A stretch of DNA of 64,000 nucleotides, taken from an uncultured Rhodospirillales bacterium (GTDB taxonomy: Bacteria; Pseudomonadota; Alphaproteobacteria; Kiloniellales; Kiloniellaceae). The translations under genes and the position numbers were made by a program. Positions within the stretch are counted from its first letter, which is position 1. Each line of letters begins with the position of its first letter. The DNA is taken from NCBI GenBank assembly GCA_913060675.1, contig CAJXUS010000012.1, forward strand, positions 20,004-84,003, written 5' to 3'. Below are positions 17,824 to 28,200 of this stretch, piece after piece. The notes under the pieces were generated by a model. The model was not told where the DNA came from. It made no database searches and saw nothing but the letters and a program-made list of their open reading frames with translations.

Positions 17824-18405
17824 ATGAATGTTGATGATAAAAAAATAACCGCTAGTCCTTTTGAGTTTATCGCCGGGAGCCTGTCCCTGTGCTTTGTTGA
17901 TACGCTCGGGGGGCGCGGTGGTGAACTTAACGAACGCCTGTCCTGTGACCGGGACTTCGCGAATTGGCTTCAGGCGGCGGGATTAACAATAGCGCTTGAT
18001 CACGGGGATTTGGATCAGGCGAAGCTTTTGCGCACGGCAATTTACGAGGTTTGCCGTGCAGTTGTGTCGGGCGCAGAAATCAATGCCTTCGATCTCGAAA
18101 CTCTTAATCGTTTTGCAGTAGTTCCGCCGTTGCGACCGCAAGTAACAAATAATGGGCGAACAGAATATACCGCTGAAGATCCTTTTTCTGCTGCTCTTTC
18201 AACGATTGCTGAAGATGCCATCAATCTTCTAAGCGGTGAATTTCGTGCACGTATTCGGATATGCTCAGGGTGCCAAATGGTCTTTGTCGATAAGTCCCGT
18301 CCAGGCAAGCGGCGCTGGTGTTCCTCGGCATTCGGTTGCGGCAATAAAGCCAAGATGGCGGCGCGAAGGCAGCGGGCTAAAATTTCTCGAATTTCAAATT
18401 TTTAA
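17824..18405 (+). CDS. ABATE/CGNR zinc-finger regulator
   Basis: 193 residues from ATG 17824 (AGAGGT about 7 bp upstream). N-terminal ABATE-type domain starts FEFIAGSLSLCFVDTLGGRG. The C-terminus is a CGNR zinc finger: RIRICSGCQMVFVDKSR then RWCSSAFGCGNKAKMAARRQ, with the usual CGNR present as CGNK. Known: this family is regarded as putative transcription or stress regulators, often beside the genes they control. Here it follows the TIM-barrel/cupin gene by 42 bp in the same direction, making it a second candidate regulator of the acid-sugar operon besides the LysR. Confidence 0.85.
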   Translation: MNVDDKKITASPFEFIAGSLSLCFVDTLGGRGGELNERLSCDRDFANWLQAAGLTIALDHGDLDQAKLLRTAIYEVCRAVVSGAEINAFDLETLNRFAVVPPLRPQVTNNGRTEYTAEDPFSAALSTIAEDAINLLSGEFRARIRICSGCQMVFVDKSRPGKRRWCSSAFGCGNKAKMAARRQRAKISRISNF

Positions 18406-18423
18406 ACTGAAGGGGTGATGAAG

Positions 18424-18633
18424 ATGGATAAGCGGGTCGTCTTTGATTTTGAGGTCGATTTTTCAAATGGTGGCGGTATTCAAGGACAAGAATTTCGCCT
18501 TGATATCGATGGTGAGGATATCGCTGATAAGACCTTGGCAGATTACATCGTTGAGGACATGCGCCTTTTGATGGTTGGCGATGTGCGTATTCTCAATAAA
18601 CGTATTATCGAAGAACAACACAAACGTATATGA
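18424..18633 (+). CDS. Small conserved-looking protein, function unknown
   Basis: About 69 residues; ATG 18424 is preferred to 18418 because the AAGGGG site ends about 8 bp before it. The sequence is acidic with a beta-rich start (VVFDFEVDFSNGGGIQGQEF) and a helical end (DYIVEDMRLLMVGDVRIL). No signal peptide or membrane segment. It is the last gene of the acid-sugar transcript, 18 bp after the CGNR gene, and convergent with the LysR gene at 18643. A GTCAGG-CC-CCTGAC palindrome lies at the junction. No function is assigned. Confidence 0.65.
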   Translation: MDKRVVFDFEVDFSNGGGIQGQEFRLDIDGEDIADKTLADYIVEDMRLLMVGDVRILNKRIIEEQHKRI

Positions 18634-18642
18634 TTTTAATAG

Positions 18643-19557
18643 TCAGGCCCCTGACTTATCAGACTTTTCAAATTCCGACTGTATCCAGGCTTTGACGTCT
18701 AAAAGGTCCGGGGAGAATTCTGCCCCTGTGGGGGTGACAAACCAATAGCTGAAAGATGCTTTGAGGGTCGTCTCAAAAGGGCAGATCAACCGCCCCATGG
18801 CAATGTCATCAGCGACCAGGACTGAGCGGCCGAGGGCAATCCCTTGACCGTCTATGGTGGCTTGTAGTGTGGCGGCATCATCTCCCAACTGAAGCCCGCG
18901 TGGGATTTGAACCTGTGGATAATCTGCGGCTTGGAACCAAGTAGTCCAATTTTCTTCGATATCGGTATGAAACAATGTCGCACGGGTGAGATCAGGTGGA
19001 GAAACCAGCTTGATCTTTTCTGCATAAGCAGGGGTGCAAACTGGAGAAATGGTTTCACGGGCAAGCAAAGTCGCATCCAATCCAGGCCATTTTCCACGGC
19101 CGTACCGAATACCTGCATTGATACTCTCGACTTCAAAATTCACCAGATTGCGCGTTGCGGAGATCCGTAAGTCAATATCTGGATACTGATTTATGAAGAG
19201 ACCTAGACGCGGCGCCAACCATTTAGCGGCAACTGATGGCAGCATGGAAAGAGTGACGTGAGTTTCGGTTCGTTTTTTTTGTGTTTCGAAAACAGCCTCT
19301 CGTAAAATATCCAACGCTCGTGCCGAATTTTGTGAAAACTCTGCACCTACTTCAGTGAGAGTTAGGTTAGGGCCGGAGCGGATAAAGAGATCAGTTCCGA
19401 GTAAACGCTCGAGTTCTTGTATCTGTCGGCTGACGGCTCCCTGGGTGACATTGAGCTCTTGAGCTGCGGCCGTGAAACTCCCCAGACGTGCGGAAGCTTC
19501 AAGCGCTGATATCGCTCTAAGGGAAGGCAGGTGTTTTCTATAATGAGAAAAAGTCAT
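18643..19557 (-). CDS. LysR-family regulator, GcvA-like
   Basis: 304 residues. LPSLRAISALEASARLGSFT and AAQELNVTQGAVSRQIQELE give the DNA-binding domain; the effector domain shows the GcvA-type GIRYGRGKWPGLDA and the inducer-pocket stretch TIDGQGIALGRSVLVADDI. Divergent from the GntP-like permease gene, with 81 bp between that contain AAACTC and GAGTTT inverse elements. It probably controls the permease and the acetyltransferase. The inducer is likely the permease substrate (inference). Confidence 0.85.
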   Translation of the reverse strand: MTFSHYRKHLPSLRAISALEASARLGSFTAAAQELNVTQGAVSRQIQELERLLGTDLFIRSGPNLTLTEVGAEFSQNSARALDILREAVFETQKKRTETHVTLSMLPSVAAKWLAPRLGLFINQYPDIDLRISATRNLVNFEVESINAGIRYGRGKWPGLDATLLARETISPVCTPAYAEKIKLVSPPDLTRATLFHTDIEENWTTWFQAADYPQVQIPRGLQLGDDAATLQATIDGQGIALGRSVLVADDIAMGRLICPFETTLKASFSYWFVTPTGAEFSPDLLDVKAWIQSEFEKSDKSGA

Positions 19558-19638
19558 AATGATTGTATCATAAAACTCGTTTTTCTAAAAGTATGCGCAA
19601 CTTTATCATGAGTTTAATTATTGATAAAGGAGGCGCAT

Positions 19639-20892
19639 GTGTCGCGAGTAATAAACGCACAACAAGATCAGGGCAAAGATCAGGATAAAAGCCAGGGACG
19701 AGGCTGGGGAACAATGATAGTTGCAGCTCTACCCGACTGGCCGTTGGTGATCTGGATGATTGCAGTAACCTTGGTCTTAGGTCTCAGCTACGGCATGAAA
19801 GCAGACCAGTTGATCCACATTTTTAATGTGGGTTGGGGGAGGGCCCTAGGGGAATTTGCTTTGATCCTGTTGCCCTCCTTTACCCTTGCTGCAGCTTTAG
19901 CGAGACACACGGCAACCGGAAAAACGGGTGGTGCTGCCTCTGGTCTGGCGACAGTTGCTTCTCCTTTTGCTGCGGCTTCTATGGTATGCCCGGATACAGC
20001 CTATGCCGCGCTTTCTCCTTTGGCAGGTGCACGTAAAACCACGTTGGCTTTTGGGTCCTATGCCGGATTTAAACTGTTATTTCCCGCTGGCCCACTGATC
20101 GTTGCTACGGGGCTTGGGGTCGAGAGTGGGTCATTGATGCTTTATGGGATGGCACTATTGATCCCAGTTTGGGCGGTTGCTGTGGGATGGGTAAAGTTTT
20201 GGTCAATACCCGAGAAAGAGGCCGCTAAGACGGAAGGAAATGCTTCTCCCGGTTCAGTGAAAACAACCAACCTGTTTATAGCCTTTGCGCCTTTTGTTGT
20301 ATTGGCAGGGCTTTTGGTGATCGGCGGCTTCGTGGACTTTTTGCACGCCCCGATATTAGATTTTTTAACCCAGCCCAAAGGGGCACTGATTTTTGCTGCC
20401 GTCTGGTCACTTCTGTCTATTCGTCGAGGCCAACGCCGAGAGTGTATCGATAGCGCTGTACGGCGTACGGGATCTCTTCTTCTGGTGATCGGTGCTGCGA
20501 GTGCTTTTGGCGCGGTACTGACAACTGTGATACCTGTTGGGGATCTGGTACCTGCACAGGTTGGGTTGCTTGGAATTATCAGTCTCTTTGTTCTTACTGT
20601 TTTCTTTAAGCTGGCTCAAGGATCTAGCATGGCAACTTTTGCTGCAGTGGCCCCGGTTGCTGCTCCGATTGTTGCGGCGTCAAACCTACCGCCTTCTGCG
20701 GCTGTGTTTGCTATCTGTCTTGGTTCTTTTGTAGCTATCTTACCAAATGACAGTTTCTACTGGCTTGTGCGACGCGATGGTCTTGGCTTGGAGAGTGAAG
20801 GACGGGCTACTTTTATACTCGCTGGCGGGGCAACCCTACAGGCATTGGTTGGTTTAGTAATTCTACTTGCCCTCACTGCCTTGGGCGTGTGA
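19639..20892 (+). CDS. GntP-like membrane permease
   Basis: About 417 residues from GTG 19639, chosen because an AAGGAGG site sits about 6 bp before it; the frame also has a TTG 18 bp earlier. After a charged N-terminus of about 28 residues there are about 10-12 hydrophobic segments. Conserved-looking elements are GGAASGLATVASPFAAASM, AQGSSMATFAAVAPVAAP and LPNDSFYWLVRRDG, in the style of gluconate/organic-acid:proton symporters of the GntP/ion-transporter superfamily. Substrate unknown. It directly precedes a GNAT gene (1 bp gap) and is divergent from a LysR gene. Confidence 0.72.
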   Translation: MSRVINAQQDQGKDQDKSQGRGWGTMIVAALPDWPLVIWMIAVTLVLGLSYGMKADQLIHIFNVGWGRALGEFALILLPSFTLAAALARHTATGKTGGAASGLATVASPFAAASMVCPDTAYAALSPLAGARKTTLAFGSYAGFKLLFPAGPLIVATGLGVESGSLMLYGMALLIPVWAVAVGWVKFWSIPEKEAAKTEGNASPGSVKTTNLFIAFAPFVVLAGLLVIGGFVDFLHAPILDFLTQPKGALIFAAVWSLLSIRRGQRRECIDSAVRRTGSLLLVIGAASAFGAVLTTVIPVGDLVPAQVGLLGIISLFVLTVFFKLAQGSSMATFAAVAPVAAPIVAASNLPPSAAVFAICLGSFVAILPNDSFYWLVRRDGLGLESEGRATFILAGGATLQALVGLVILLALTALGV

Positions 20893-20893
20893 G

Positions 20894-21493
20894 ATGACAA
20901 ACGTTCAGGATTTAGTACGAGATATGACTGAAATTAACGAGAAACCCACGGCTATGACCAGAAGTAGAGAAGATATCCTTATTCGTGATGTGACCGATAA
21001 GGATATGGTCCGAATTCAGGAAATTTATGCGGATGAAGTCTTGCATGGAGTTTCCAGTTGGGAGGAAGTTCCCCCTAACGCAGAAGAACTGATCCGTAGA
21101 CGTGATGCTGTCCTTGATGGTGGTTTTCCTTATCGTGTAGCTTTGAAAAATGACGAAGTTTTGGGTTATTCCTATGCTTCGTCCTATCGCCCACGTCCTG
21201 GCTATCGCTACACAGTGGAAAATTCGATCTATATGCACAAGGATGCGCGGGGATTGGGTATTGGGCGATTGTTATTGGAAGACCTGATCACTGAATGTGA
21301 AAGCCGAGGCTATCGACAAATGATTGCGGTGATCGGGGATTCAGAAAACAGATCGTCCATCGATTTTCACAAACGCATGGGTTTTACTCAGGCTGGTGTC
21401 ATCAAATCTATCGGCTTCAAGTTTGGGCGCTGGATGGATAGCGTGATCATGCAGCGCGCTTTGAATGAGGGAAGCTCAACTCTTCCTGAATAG
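20894..21493 (+). CDS. GNAT N-acetyltransferase, phosphinothricin/L-amino-acid acetyltransferase-like
   Basis: About 199 residues from ATG 20894, one base after the permease stop. After a 25-residue leader comes LIRDVTDKDMVRIQEIYADE and the acetyl-CoA loop HKDARGLGIGRLLLEDLI (the Q/RxxGxG/A motif), with SSIDFHKRMGFTQAGVIK and GRWMDSVIMQR near the end. That pattern matches the Pat/Bar/YncA branch, which acetylates glutamate-like or methionine-derived amines such as phosphinothricin or methionine sulfoximine. Pairing with a permease suggests modification of a transported amine or acid (inference). A strong hairpin terminator follows. Confidence 0.85.
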   Translation: MTNVQDLVRDMTEINEKPTAMTRSREDILIRDVTDKDMVRIQEIYADEVLHGVSSWEEVPPNAEELIRRRDAVLDGGFPYRVALKNDEVLGYSYASSYRPRPGYRYTVENSIYMHKDARGLGIGRLLLEDLITECESRGYRQMIAVIGDSENRSSIDFHKRMGFTQAGVIKSIGFKFGRWMDSVIMQRALNEGSSTLPE

Positions 21494-21536
21494 CGCTAAT
21501 TTTTATCGTGCCAACTTTCTAATTAACATATTGCTT

Positions 21537-21578
21537 AAAAAAAACGCCTTCTCTGTAAACTCAGGGAAGGCGTTTTTC
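21537..21578. terminator. Bidirectional Rho-independent terminator
   Basis: AAAAACGCCTTC (about 21540-21551) pairs with GAAGGCGTTTTT (about 21565-21577) around a 13-base loop, with an A-run on the left and a T-run on the right. It can therefore end both the GNAT transcript and the convergent vWA lipoprotein transcript. Confidence 0.85.
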
Positions 21579-21600
21579 ATTGAGGTATAAGACTTGGGTT

Positions 21601-23361
21601 TTACTTGGTCGCCACATCCATAGAAGAGGCCAGATCCACAAGGCTCAGAAACTCACGGCGGTATCCAAATGGGTCCTCGCCGAGGCCAGAACGTGCCAAT
21701 TTGTGAACATCTTCCATGGTCATCTCCCCAGTGTATTTTCCGCCTTTAAGGATTTGGCCAAAGGCAGCTACGGCTGCAGAAAACCGAAAGTGATCTTCGG
21801 TTTTTTCATTGGCAGTTTTTATATCTGCTACTTCGATAGGATAGGTTAAAAGCTTGCTCGTATCCCCATCAGGAGCCTTGTAGCGTACCTTCACGTAAGC
21901 GAGTTCATCGTTAACAGAAAACCCCTTTGTTGATGTTGCTTCAGAGCTGTTATCTGATTTACCATAGCGTAAGGGATCAAGCTGTTTGCCTTTTGATCCA
22001 ACCAGGGCAACTTCGTAAAGGGCGGTGACGGTATGACCAGCCCCGATTTCCCCGGCATCAACTTTGTCGTTGTTGAAGTCTTCGCGGTTGAGCACACGGT
22101 TTTCATAGCCAATCAGGCGATATTCCGCGACCACAGCCGGATTGAATTCTACTTGAATTTTAACATCCTTGGCGACAGTGAGAAGCGTAGAAGCCATTTC
22201 TTCAACCAAGACCTTACGTGCTTCTGAAAGGCCGTCGATATAGGCGTGATTACCATTGCCGGCATCGGCGAGTTGCTCGAGAAGATGATCGTTGTAGTTC
22301 CCGGTGCCAAACCCGAGAGTGGTCAGGGATACGCCGCCTTTACGTTTTCGCTCGACCATGTCTTTCAAGGCGTCAAAGTCTACGGTGCCAACGTTTACAT
22401 CACCATCCGTCGCCAAAAGAATGCGGTTGATCCCCCCCTCAATCAACTCCTTTTGCGCTTCGGCATAGGCAAGTTTAATCCCAGCACCGCCATTGGTGCT
22501 GCCGCCAGAAGACAACGCTTCGATGGCGGCGCGGATTTTGGCTTTTTCATTGCCGGGGGTTGCGGGCAATACCACGCGGGTTGATCCGGCGTAGGTCACC
22601 AGTGAAATGCGGTCCTTCTCGGTCATTTTGTCGACCATCAGGCGGAGAGAGGATTTCAATAGAGGGAGCTTATTTTGGTCATGCATGGAGCCGGAGACAT
22701 CGACCAAAAAGACCAGATTGGCGGCGGGGCGGTCTTCGGCGGGGATATCAAAAGCTTTGATACCGATATGGATCAACTTGGTATCAGCATTCCAGGGTGT
22801 TGGAGCCACCTCGGTAAAGACCTTAAAAGGCAGGGCCTGATCTTCGGGCAGAGGGTAGTCATAAGAAAAGTAATTGACCAACTCTTCAATCCGTACCGCG
22901 TCTTCTCTGGGTAAGTGACCATCTTCAAGGAAGCGCCGGACATTGGAATATCCCCCGGTATCGACATCGATGGAAAAGGAAGAAACCGGATCCTCCAGAG
23001 CGAGGTGAACCGGGTTATCGGCGAGGTGAGTATAATTTTCTCTATCATCTTCGGGCAGAAGGGCAATGGCGTTATCATGACCTGATGCAACAGATGGAGA
23101 TGGCAGCGCCATCTGTGGTCCTAATCCTTGCAGAACAAGTCCTTCTGTTTTTTTCACTTTGCGTTCTTGAGCATCATTTAAAAGTACGGTTTCATTTTCA
23201 TAGAGTTCAACGGTCAGGTTTTGGCGCGTGAGGTCAGTTGATGCTTTGCTTTGATCGTTGTTCTCAGAAGGTGCACAGGCTGTGATTACCACAAAACCTG
23301 CAAGTGCCGTTGTTCGAAGCAAGGCTTGCACGCGATAACCCTGTTTGTTCGTTTCTTGCAT
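21601..23361 (-). CDS. YfbK-like von Willebrand factor A lipoprotein
   Basis: 586 residues. N-terminal signal with a lipobox at VITAC (Cys about 29), so probably a lipid-anchored periplasmic or outer-membrane protein. About residues 120-190 hold the YfbK N-terminal domain (SSFSIDVDTGGYSNVRRFL); about 215-390 hold a vWA domain with a complete MIDAS: DVSGS, Thr in STNGG and Asp in LATDGDVNVG; the rest is the C-terminal DUF3520-type domain. Known: the role of this widespread family is unclear, though protein interaction or envelope functions are assumed. It stands alone, divergent from the RND efflux genes across 452 bp. Confidence 0.9.
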   Translation of the reverse strand: MQETNKQGYRVQALLRTTALAGFVVITACAPSENNDQSKASTDLTRQNLTVELYENETVLLNDAQERKVKKTEGLVLQGLGPQMALPSPSVASGHDNAIALLPEDDRENYTHLADNPVHLALEDPVSSFSIDVDTGGYSNVRRFLEDGHLPREDAVRIEELVNYFSYDYPLPEDQALPFKVFTEVAPTPWNADTKLIHIGIKAFDIPAEDRPAANLVFLVDVSGSMHDQNKLPLLKSSLRLMVDKMTEKDRISLVTYAGSTRVVLPATPGNEKAKIRAAIEALSSGGSTNGGAGIKLAYAEAQKELIEGGINRILLATDGDVNVGTVDFDALKDMVERKRKGGVSLTTLGFGTGNYNDHLLEQLADAGNGNHAYIDGLSEARKVLVEEMASTLLTVAKDVKIQVEFNPAVVAEYRLIGYENRVLNREDFNNDKVDAGEIGAGHTVTALYEVALVGSKGKQLDPLRYGKSDNSSEATSTKGFSVNDELAYVKVRYKAPDGDTSKLLTYPIEVADIKTANEKTEDHFRFSAAVAAFGQILKGGKYTGEMTMEDVHKLARSGLGEDPFGYRREFLSLVDLASSMDVATK

Positions 23362-23813
23362 AATTGTCGTCCCCTTATGAAGTCCAACATTTTGGACCCT
23401 TAATTAATGACACTCCTAAATAGCAGGTCTGTAGTTTGCCTTAATATTGGGCTGCACTCAGGGGTGTCTCAAAGTGTCCCAGAGTATCTGTGTGAATTCT
23501 CTCTGTGAGGCGGGAGTATCCCTCGGGCTTGAGGCGTGATCGGGACCGAAATGGGGAAGCTTTGCGACCATTCGTGGCAAAAATGTGAAGCCGTGATTTG
23601 CAGTGCTTTCTTAGTTCTTACTTTTGGTCGAACCAAATATCTTTACCGTTACATTAAGATAGCCCTTGTTTATGAGAGACTTATTCTTATGTGGGGCTTA
23701 TAAATCACATATGTAAGTTGTTCGTCTTTCTGTAGATCTGGTTCTATGGGCTGGTGTTCATAATATAAACTTGAGGGGCCGATGGGGGCATTGGGGCCTT
23801 AGGAGAGATCTTA
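23362..23813. promoter_or_regulatory. 452-bp divergent intergenic region
   Basis: No credible gene is seen here. It separates the vWA lipoprotein from the RND efflux operon and must hold both promoters. The one clear symmetric element is TTTGGT-CGA-ACCAAA at 23633-23647, a perfect 6-bp-arm dyad about 165 bp before the efflux start, suitable for a TetR- or LysR-type repressor. No regulator gene is adjacent. Confidence 0.4.
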
Positions 23814-25202
23814 ATGGTTAGTTCTAAGTTGTTTAAGCATAAAAAATTGCTGGCGATTGTGCCAATTCTTGTCGGTATTGGCGTGATCGCGCTTTCGATA
23901 TCCGGGAAAAAGCCCCCTTTAATGCGCGATGCGGAAGAGATCTCCCGGTCTGCTCGGGTCATAACGGTTGAAGCCGTGGATTTTGTGCCCAAAGCTTTGG
24001 GGTATGGTTATGCTCAACCAAAATCTCAGTTGGCATCTGTTGCCGAAGTCTCAGGTAAAATTATCTATCGTAACCCTGACTTATTGAAGGGGCGTATCTT
24101 AGCGGCCGGGACCTCATTGTTTGAGATCGACCCTACCGATTATGAACTCGAAGTAGAACGCACCTCAGCTGACCTGGTGAGTATTGATGCTCAGATTGAG
24201 GAGATGGACACGCAACTTTCCAACCTCAAGTCCAGCCGTAAAATTGAGAAACAGCTGGAAAATCTTTCAAATAAAGAGCTGGAGCGGAAGATCAAGCTCC
24301 GCAAAAAAGGTTCCTCCAGCCAAGCTTCGGTTGATCAGGCTGAAAGCGAGTTGCTGTCTCAACGCCAGAAAGTACAGGATCTTGATAATCAAATTCGTGT
24401 CCTTCCCGCACAGCGCGCGGTCTTAGTTGCTACGAAGCGTCAGAACAAAGTCAAACTTTCAGCTGCCAGAGAAGACCTGGAACGTACGATCATAACTTTA
24501 CCCTTTGACGCCCGTGTTGCCTCTGTCGAGGCTGATTTGGACGAATATGTCAGCACTGGACAGACGCTGTTGGAGGCCGACGGTATTGCCGTTGCCGAAA
24601 TAACGGCCCAGGTCGCGATGCCGCATTTCGGTGCTTTGTTGCAAGAAGGCCGTTCCATGCAGGATTTTGACCCCACGCAAATGGCTGGTTTGCTGCAGGA
24701 GATGGAGATTACTGCTCAGGTCCGGGCTGTGAATTTAGACACGTCCCCGGTTTGGCCAGCACGCCTTGATCGGGTTAGCGACAGTATTGATAGCGGCACG
24801 CGAACTCTCGGCGTGGTCGTTGCCGTCGATGCGCCCTACAAACTGGCGATTGTTGGCAAGCGACCTCCTTTAGTGAAAAATCTCTTTGTCGAGGTGGAGT
24901 TACGCGGCCCAGCTAAGCCAAGCCGAATAGTCATTCCCTATAGCGCGGTTCACAGAGCGGAAGATGGTCGCGATACAGTCTATGTGATGGATGGGGAAAG
25001 CAGGTTGCGTCACCGGGAAATAAAGATTGAAACGACCCAAGGAAGTATGGCCATTATTGCTGAGGGACTATTGGCAGGCGATCATCTTATCGTGACAGAC
25101 ATTATCCCTGCCATAGACGGGCTTTTAATCGTTCCAGTGAATGATAAAGAACTATCCGAAAATCTACGACGCAGTGCTCAGGGTGAAGGATCTGTAAAAT
25201 GA
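23814..25202 (+). CDS. RND efflux periplasmic adaptor (membrane fusion protein)
   Basis: 462 residues, AGGAGA 7 bp before the ATG. One N-terminal membrane anchor (about residues 10-28), the first half of a lipoyl/beta-barrel domain around SQLASVAEVSGKIIYRNPD, a long alpha-hairpin coiled coil (about 110-225, rich in Lys/Glu/Gln/Ser), the second half with LPFDARVASVEADLDEYVSTG, and a C-terminal membrane-proximal domain (GRDTVYVMDGESRLRHREI). Known: bridges the inner-membrane RND pump to an outer-membrane channel. It overlaps the pump gene by 4 bp. No outer-membrane TolC-type gene is present, so a distant one is presumably used. Confidence 0.9.
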   Translation: MVSSKLFKHKKLLAIVPILVGIGVIALSISGKKPPLMRDAEEISRSARVITVEAVDFVPKALGYGYAQPKSQLASVAEVSGKIIYRNPDLLKGRILAAGTSLFEIDPTDYELEVERTSADLVSIDAQIEEMDTQLSNLKSSRKIEKQLENLSNKELERKIKLRKKGSSSQASVDQAESELLSQRQKVQDLDNQIRVLPAQRAVLVATKRQNKVKLSAAREDLERTIITLPFDARVASVEADLDEYVSTGQTLLEADGIAVAEITAQVAMPHFGALLQEGRSMQDFDPTQMAGLLQEMEITAQVRAVNLDTSPVWPARLDRVSDSIDSGTRTLGVVVAVDAPYKLAIVGKRPPLVKNLFVEVELRGPAKPSRIVIPYSAVHRAEDGRDTVYVMDGESRLRHREIKIETTQGSMAIIAEGLLAGDHLIVTDIIPAIDGLLIVPVNDKELSENLRRSAQGEGSVK

Positions 25203-28200
25203 TCCGGTTTTTTACTGCCCACCCCACCGCAGCAAACATGGTCATGCTCCTTATTTTGGTCGTTGGGGCTATAACTGCACCCTCACTGGTGCGTCAGACC
25301 TTTCCTGACTTCACTCAAAACTCGGTTCAGGTCAGCGTTACCTATTTGGGCGCAACCGCTGAAGAAATTGAGAATTCTATTTGTGAACGAGTTGAGGACG
25401 CCGTCGCCAGTGTGACTTTTATGGATGAGGTCCGGTGTAAAACCCGTGAAGGTATCGCAACGGTTACTTTGGATATGCAAGATGTTGGCGATATTGCTAG
25501 TTTTCTAAGTGATATTAAGACAGAAGTTGAGGCAATCGACAATTTTCCAGAATTGGCTGAAGACCCTGTAATTAAGCAGTTGAACAAGACTGATACTGTC
25601 ATTTCAATAGCTATAACAGGTGTGATGTCGGCGCCACATCTCAAAGTTTACGCCGAAGATATCAAGGACAAGCTATTAAGATTACCGTCGGTAGATCTGG
25701 TGGATTTGGAAGGCTTTTCTGATCGCCAGCTTCGTATCGAACCGCGTCAAAGTGCCCTGCGAGAATATGGGCTGAGCGTATCGTCTATTGCGGATATTGT
25801 TGGCAAACAAAGTTTGGATTTGCCGGCGGGGAGTGTGGAAACTCTCGACCAGGAAATCCTGTTACGCTTTGCCGATGAACGCAAAGATATTGCTGCGTTG
25901 GAAAACCTTGTGATTTTGGGAGGTGACAGTGGGGCAGAAATAACCTTAGGACAGATTGCACGGATTACCGATCGTTTTGAAAATGATGAAGAAGAAATTC
26001 GCTTTAACGGAGAGCGCGCTGCACTCCTGAAAATTTCAAAAACAAAGTCAGAAGATGCCTTGATTATCAAGGATCTTGTTGCAGAGTTCGTAGATGAATT
26101 ACAAGCCTCTGCACCCCAGGGAGTAAAATTTCATCTAACCAATGACGTCACAAGTATTGTGCGTGATCGCTTGAGTATGTTGACAAAAAACGCAGGGCAA
26201 GGGTTGATACTTGTCTTTCTTGTCATGTGGGCATTTTTCAATATTCGCCTATCTTTTTGGGCGGTTATGGGGCTACCAGTTTCCTTTATGGGAACCATTG
26301 GAATTATGGTGGCGACGGGCTATACCCTTAACATGCTATCAATGGTGGCACTTTTAATTGCCATCGGGATCATTATGGATGATTCCATTGTAATTGCTGA
26401 GAATATTGCCACCCATAAAAAACGAGGCAAGTCTGCATTACAATCAGCCATTGATGGTACCAGTGAAGTCCTACCTGGCGTTCTCTCATCCTTTGCTACC
26501 TCGATCAGTGTCTTTCTTCCGCTTGCCTTTATCAGCGGCGATATCGGTAAGGTTCTAAAAGTCGTCCCAATCGTCCTTATTATGACCTTGGCTGTTAGCC
26601 TTATAGAGGCCTTCGTTATCTTGCCGCACCATATGGTGCATTCAGCAGGTCGCCGGGCAGATAACCGCTTTAGACGTTGGTTTGATGGTGGGTTTGAACG
26701 TATACGCGAACGGGTTCTAGGGGGCGTGATCGACCGTTTGGTGGAATGGCGATATTTGACCCTTGGTGTCGTCATCATGCTGTTTTTGGTGTCGATTGCT
26801 GTTCCTGCAGGCGGCTTGCTAAAATTTAAGGCTTTCCCTGATCTGGACGGAGACCAAGTTCAAGCACGATTGTTGTTGCCTCAGGGAACTCCGCTGACAA
26901 AGACCCGTCAGGATGTCGCTCAAATTTCAGAGGCGCTGGATCGGGTTGAGGCTGCCTTTAACTCTCGTATGTCAGAAGGGGAGAGATTGGTTAAAAGTCG
27001 TCTTGTTGAGTTCAATACCAATGCGGATGCCAATGAAAGTGGCCCTCATATTGCCACGATTACCGCAGATCTGTTAACCGCAGAACTTCGCGGTGTCACC
27101 ATCGATGAAATCAAAAGTTTGTGGCGACAGGAAATAGGACGTTTACCGGATGCTATTACCTTAACTTTGACGGAGCCAAGTGTCGGGCCTGCAGGGGCCG
27201 CCATAGATATACGGTTGTATGGCGATGATCTCGAAATACTCAACCAGGCATCAATTGCCTTGATGGCTAAATTGAGAACGTATCAAGGTGTGTTCGATCT
27301 CAACAATGATCTCCGCCCGGGAAAACCTGAATTGAGGATACGGTTGAAAGAAGGGGCAACAGCACTTGGCCTGGATGCAAACACGATTGCCAATCAATTA
27401 AAGTCAGCTTTCCAGGGAACAACAGCGAGTGAGATTCAGGTCGGTTCTGAAAGCTTTGAAGTCGACGTTCGCCTGGCTTTAGATGATCAAAACAGCCTTG
27501 GTGATCTCAATTATTTTGTTGTGACTGCTTCCGATGGAACACAAGTACCTTTTACTTCTGTGGCTGATGTGGTGCCGGGACGAGGGTACTCTCAAATTGT
27601 CAGAATAGACGGTCGGCGGGCTGTAACTGTTAAAGGTGATCTGGACAGCAGAGTAGCTAATACCACTCAGCTATTGGCCGATCTGAAGGCAACCTTCTTT
27701 GCAGAGTTTGCTCAGGATTTCCCGGGTGTAACTCTTGGATTGGAAGGGGAATCTGCTGAACAGGCTGAAACCGCCCTATCCATGGTCCGTGGCTTTGGCC
27801 TCGGTATTCTTGGTGTCTTTGTATTATTGAGCTTTCAGTTCAAAAGCTACATAGAGCCTGTTGTCGTGATGACAGCAATTCCTCTGGCCTTTATCGGCGT
27901 GATTTGGGGCCATGTGATTATGGGGCTGGAACTCAGCATGCCATCAATCCTTGGATTTGCCTCGCTTGCCGGGATTGTGGTCAATGATTCAATTCTGCTG
28001 GTGTCTTTCATCAAAATGCGCGCACGTGAAAATGTCGAGATAACTGTTGCAGCCAAACAAGCCAGCCGAGACCGGTTTAGAGCGGTACTTTTGACCTCTC
28101 TGACCACAATTGCGGGGATGTTGCCGCTGTTGTTTGAAACCAGTCTCCAAGCCCAGATATTGGTGCCTTTGGTGACGTCACTGGCCTTTGGTTTGATGGC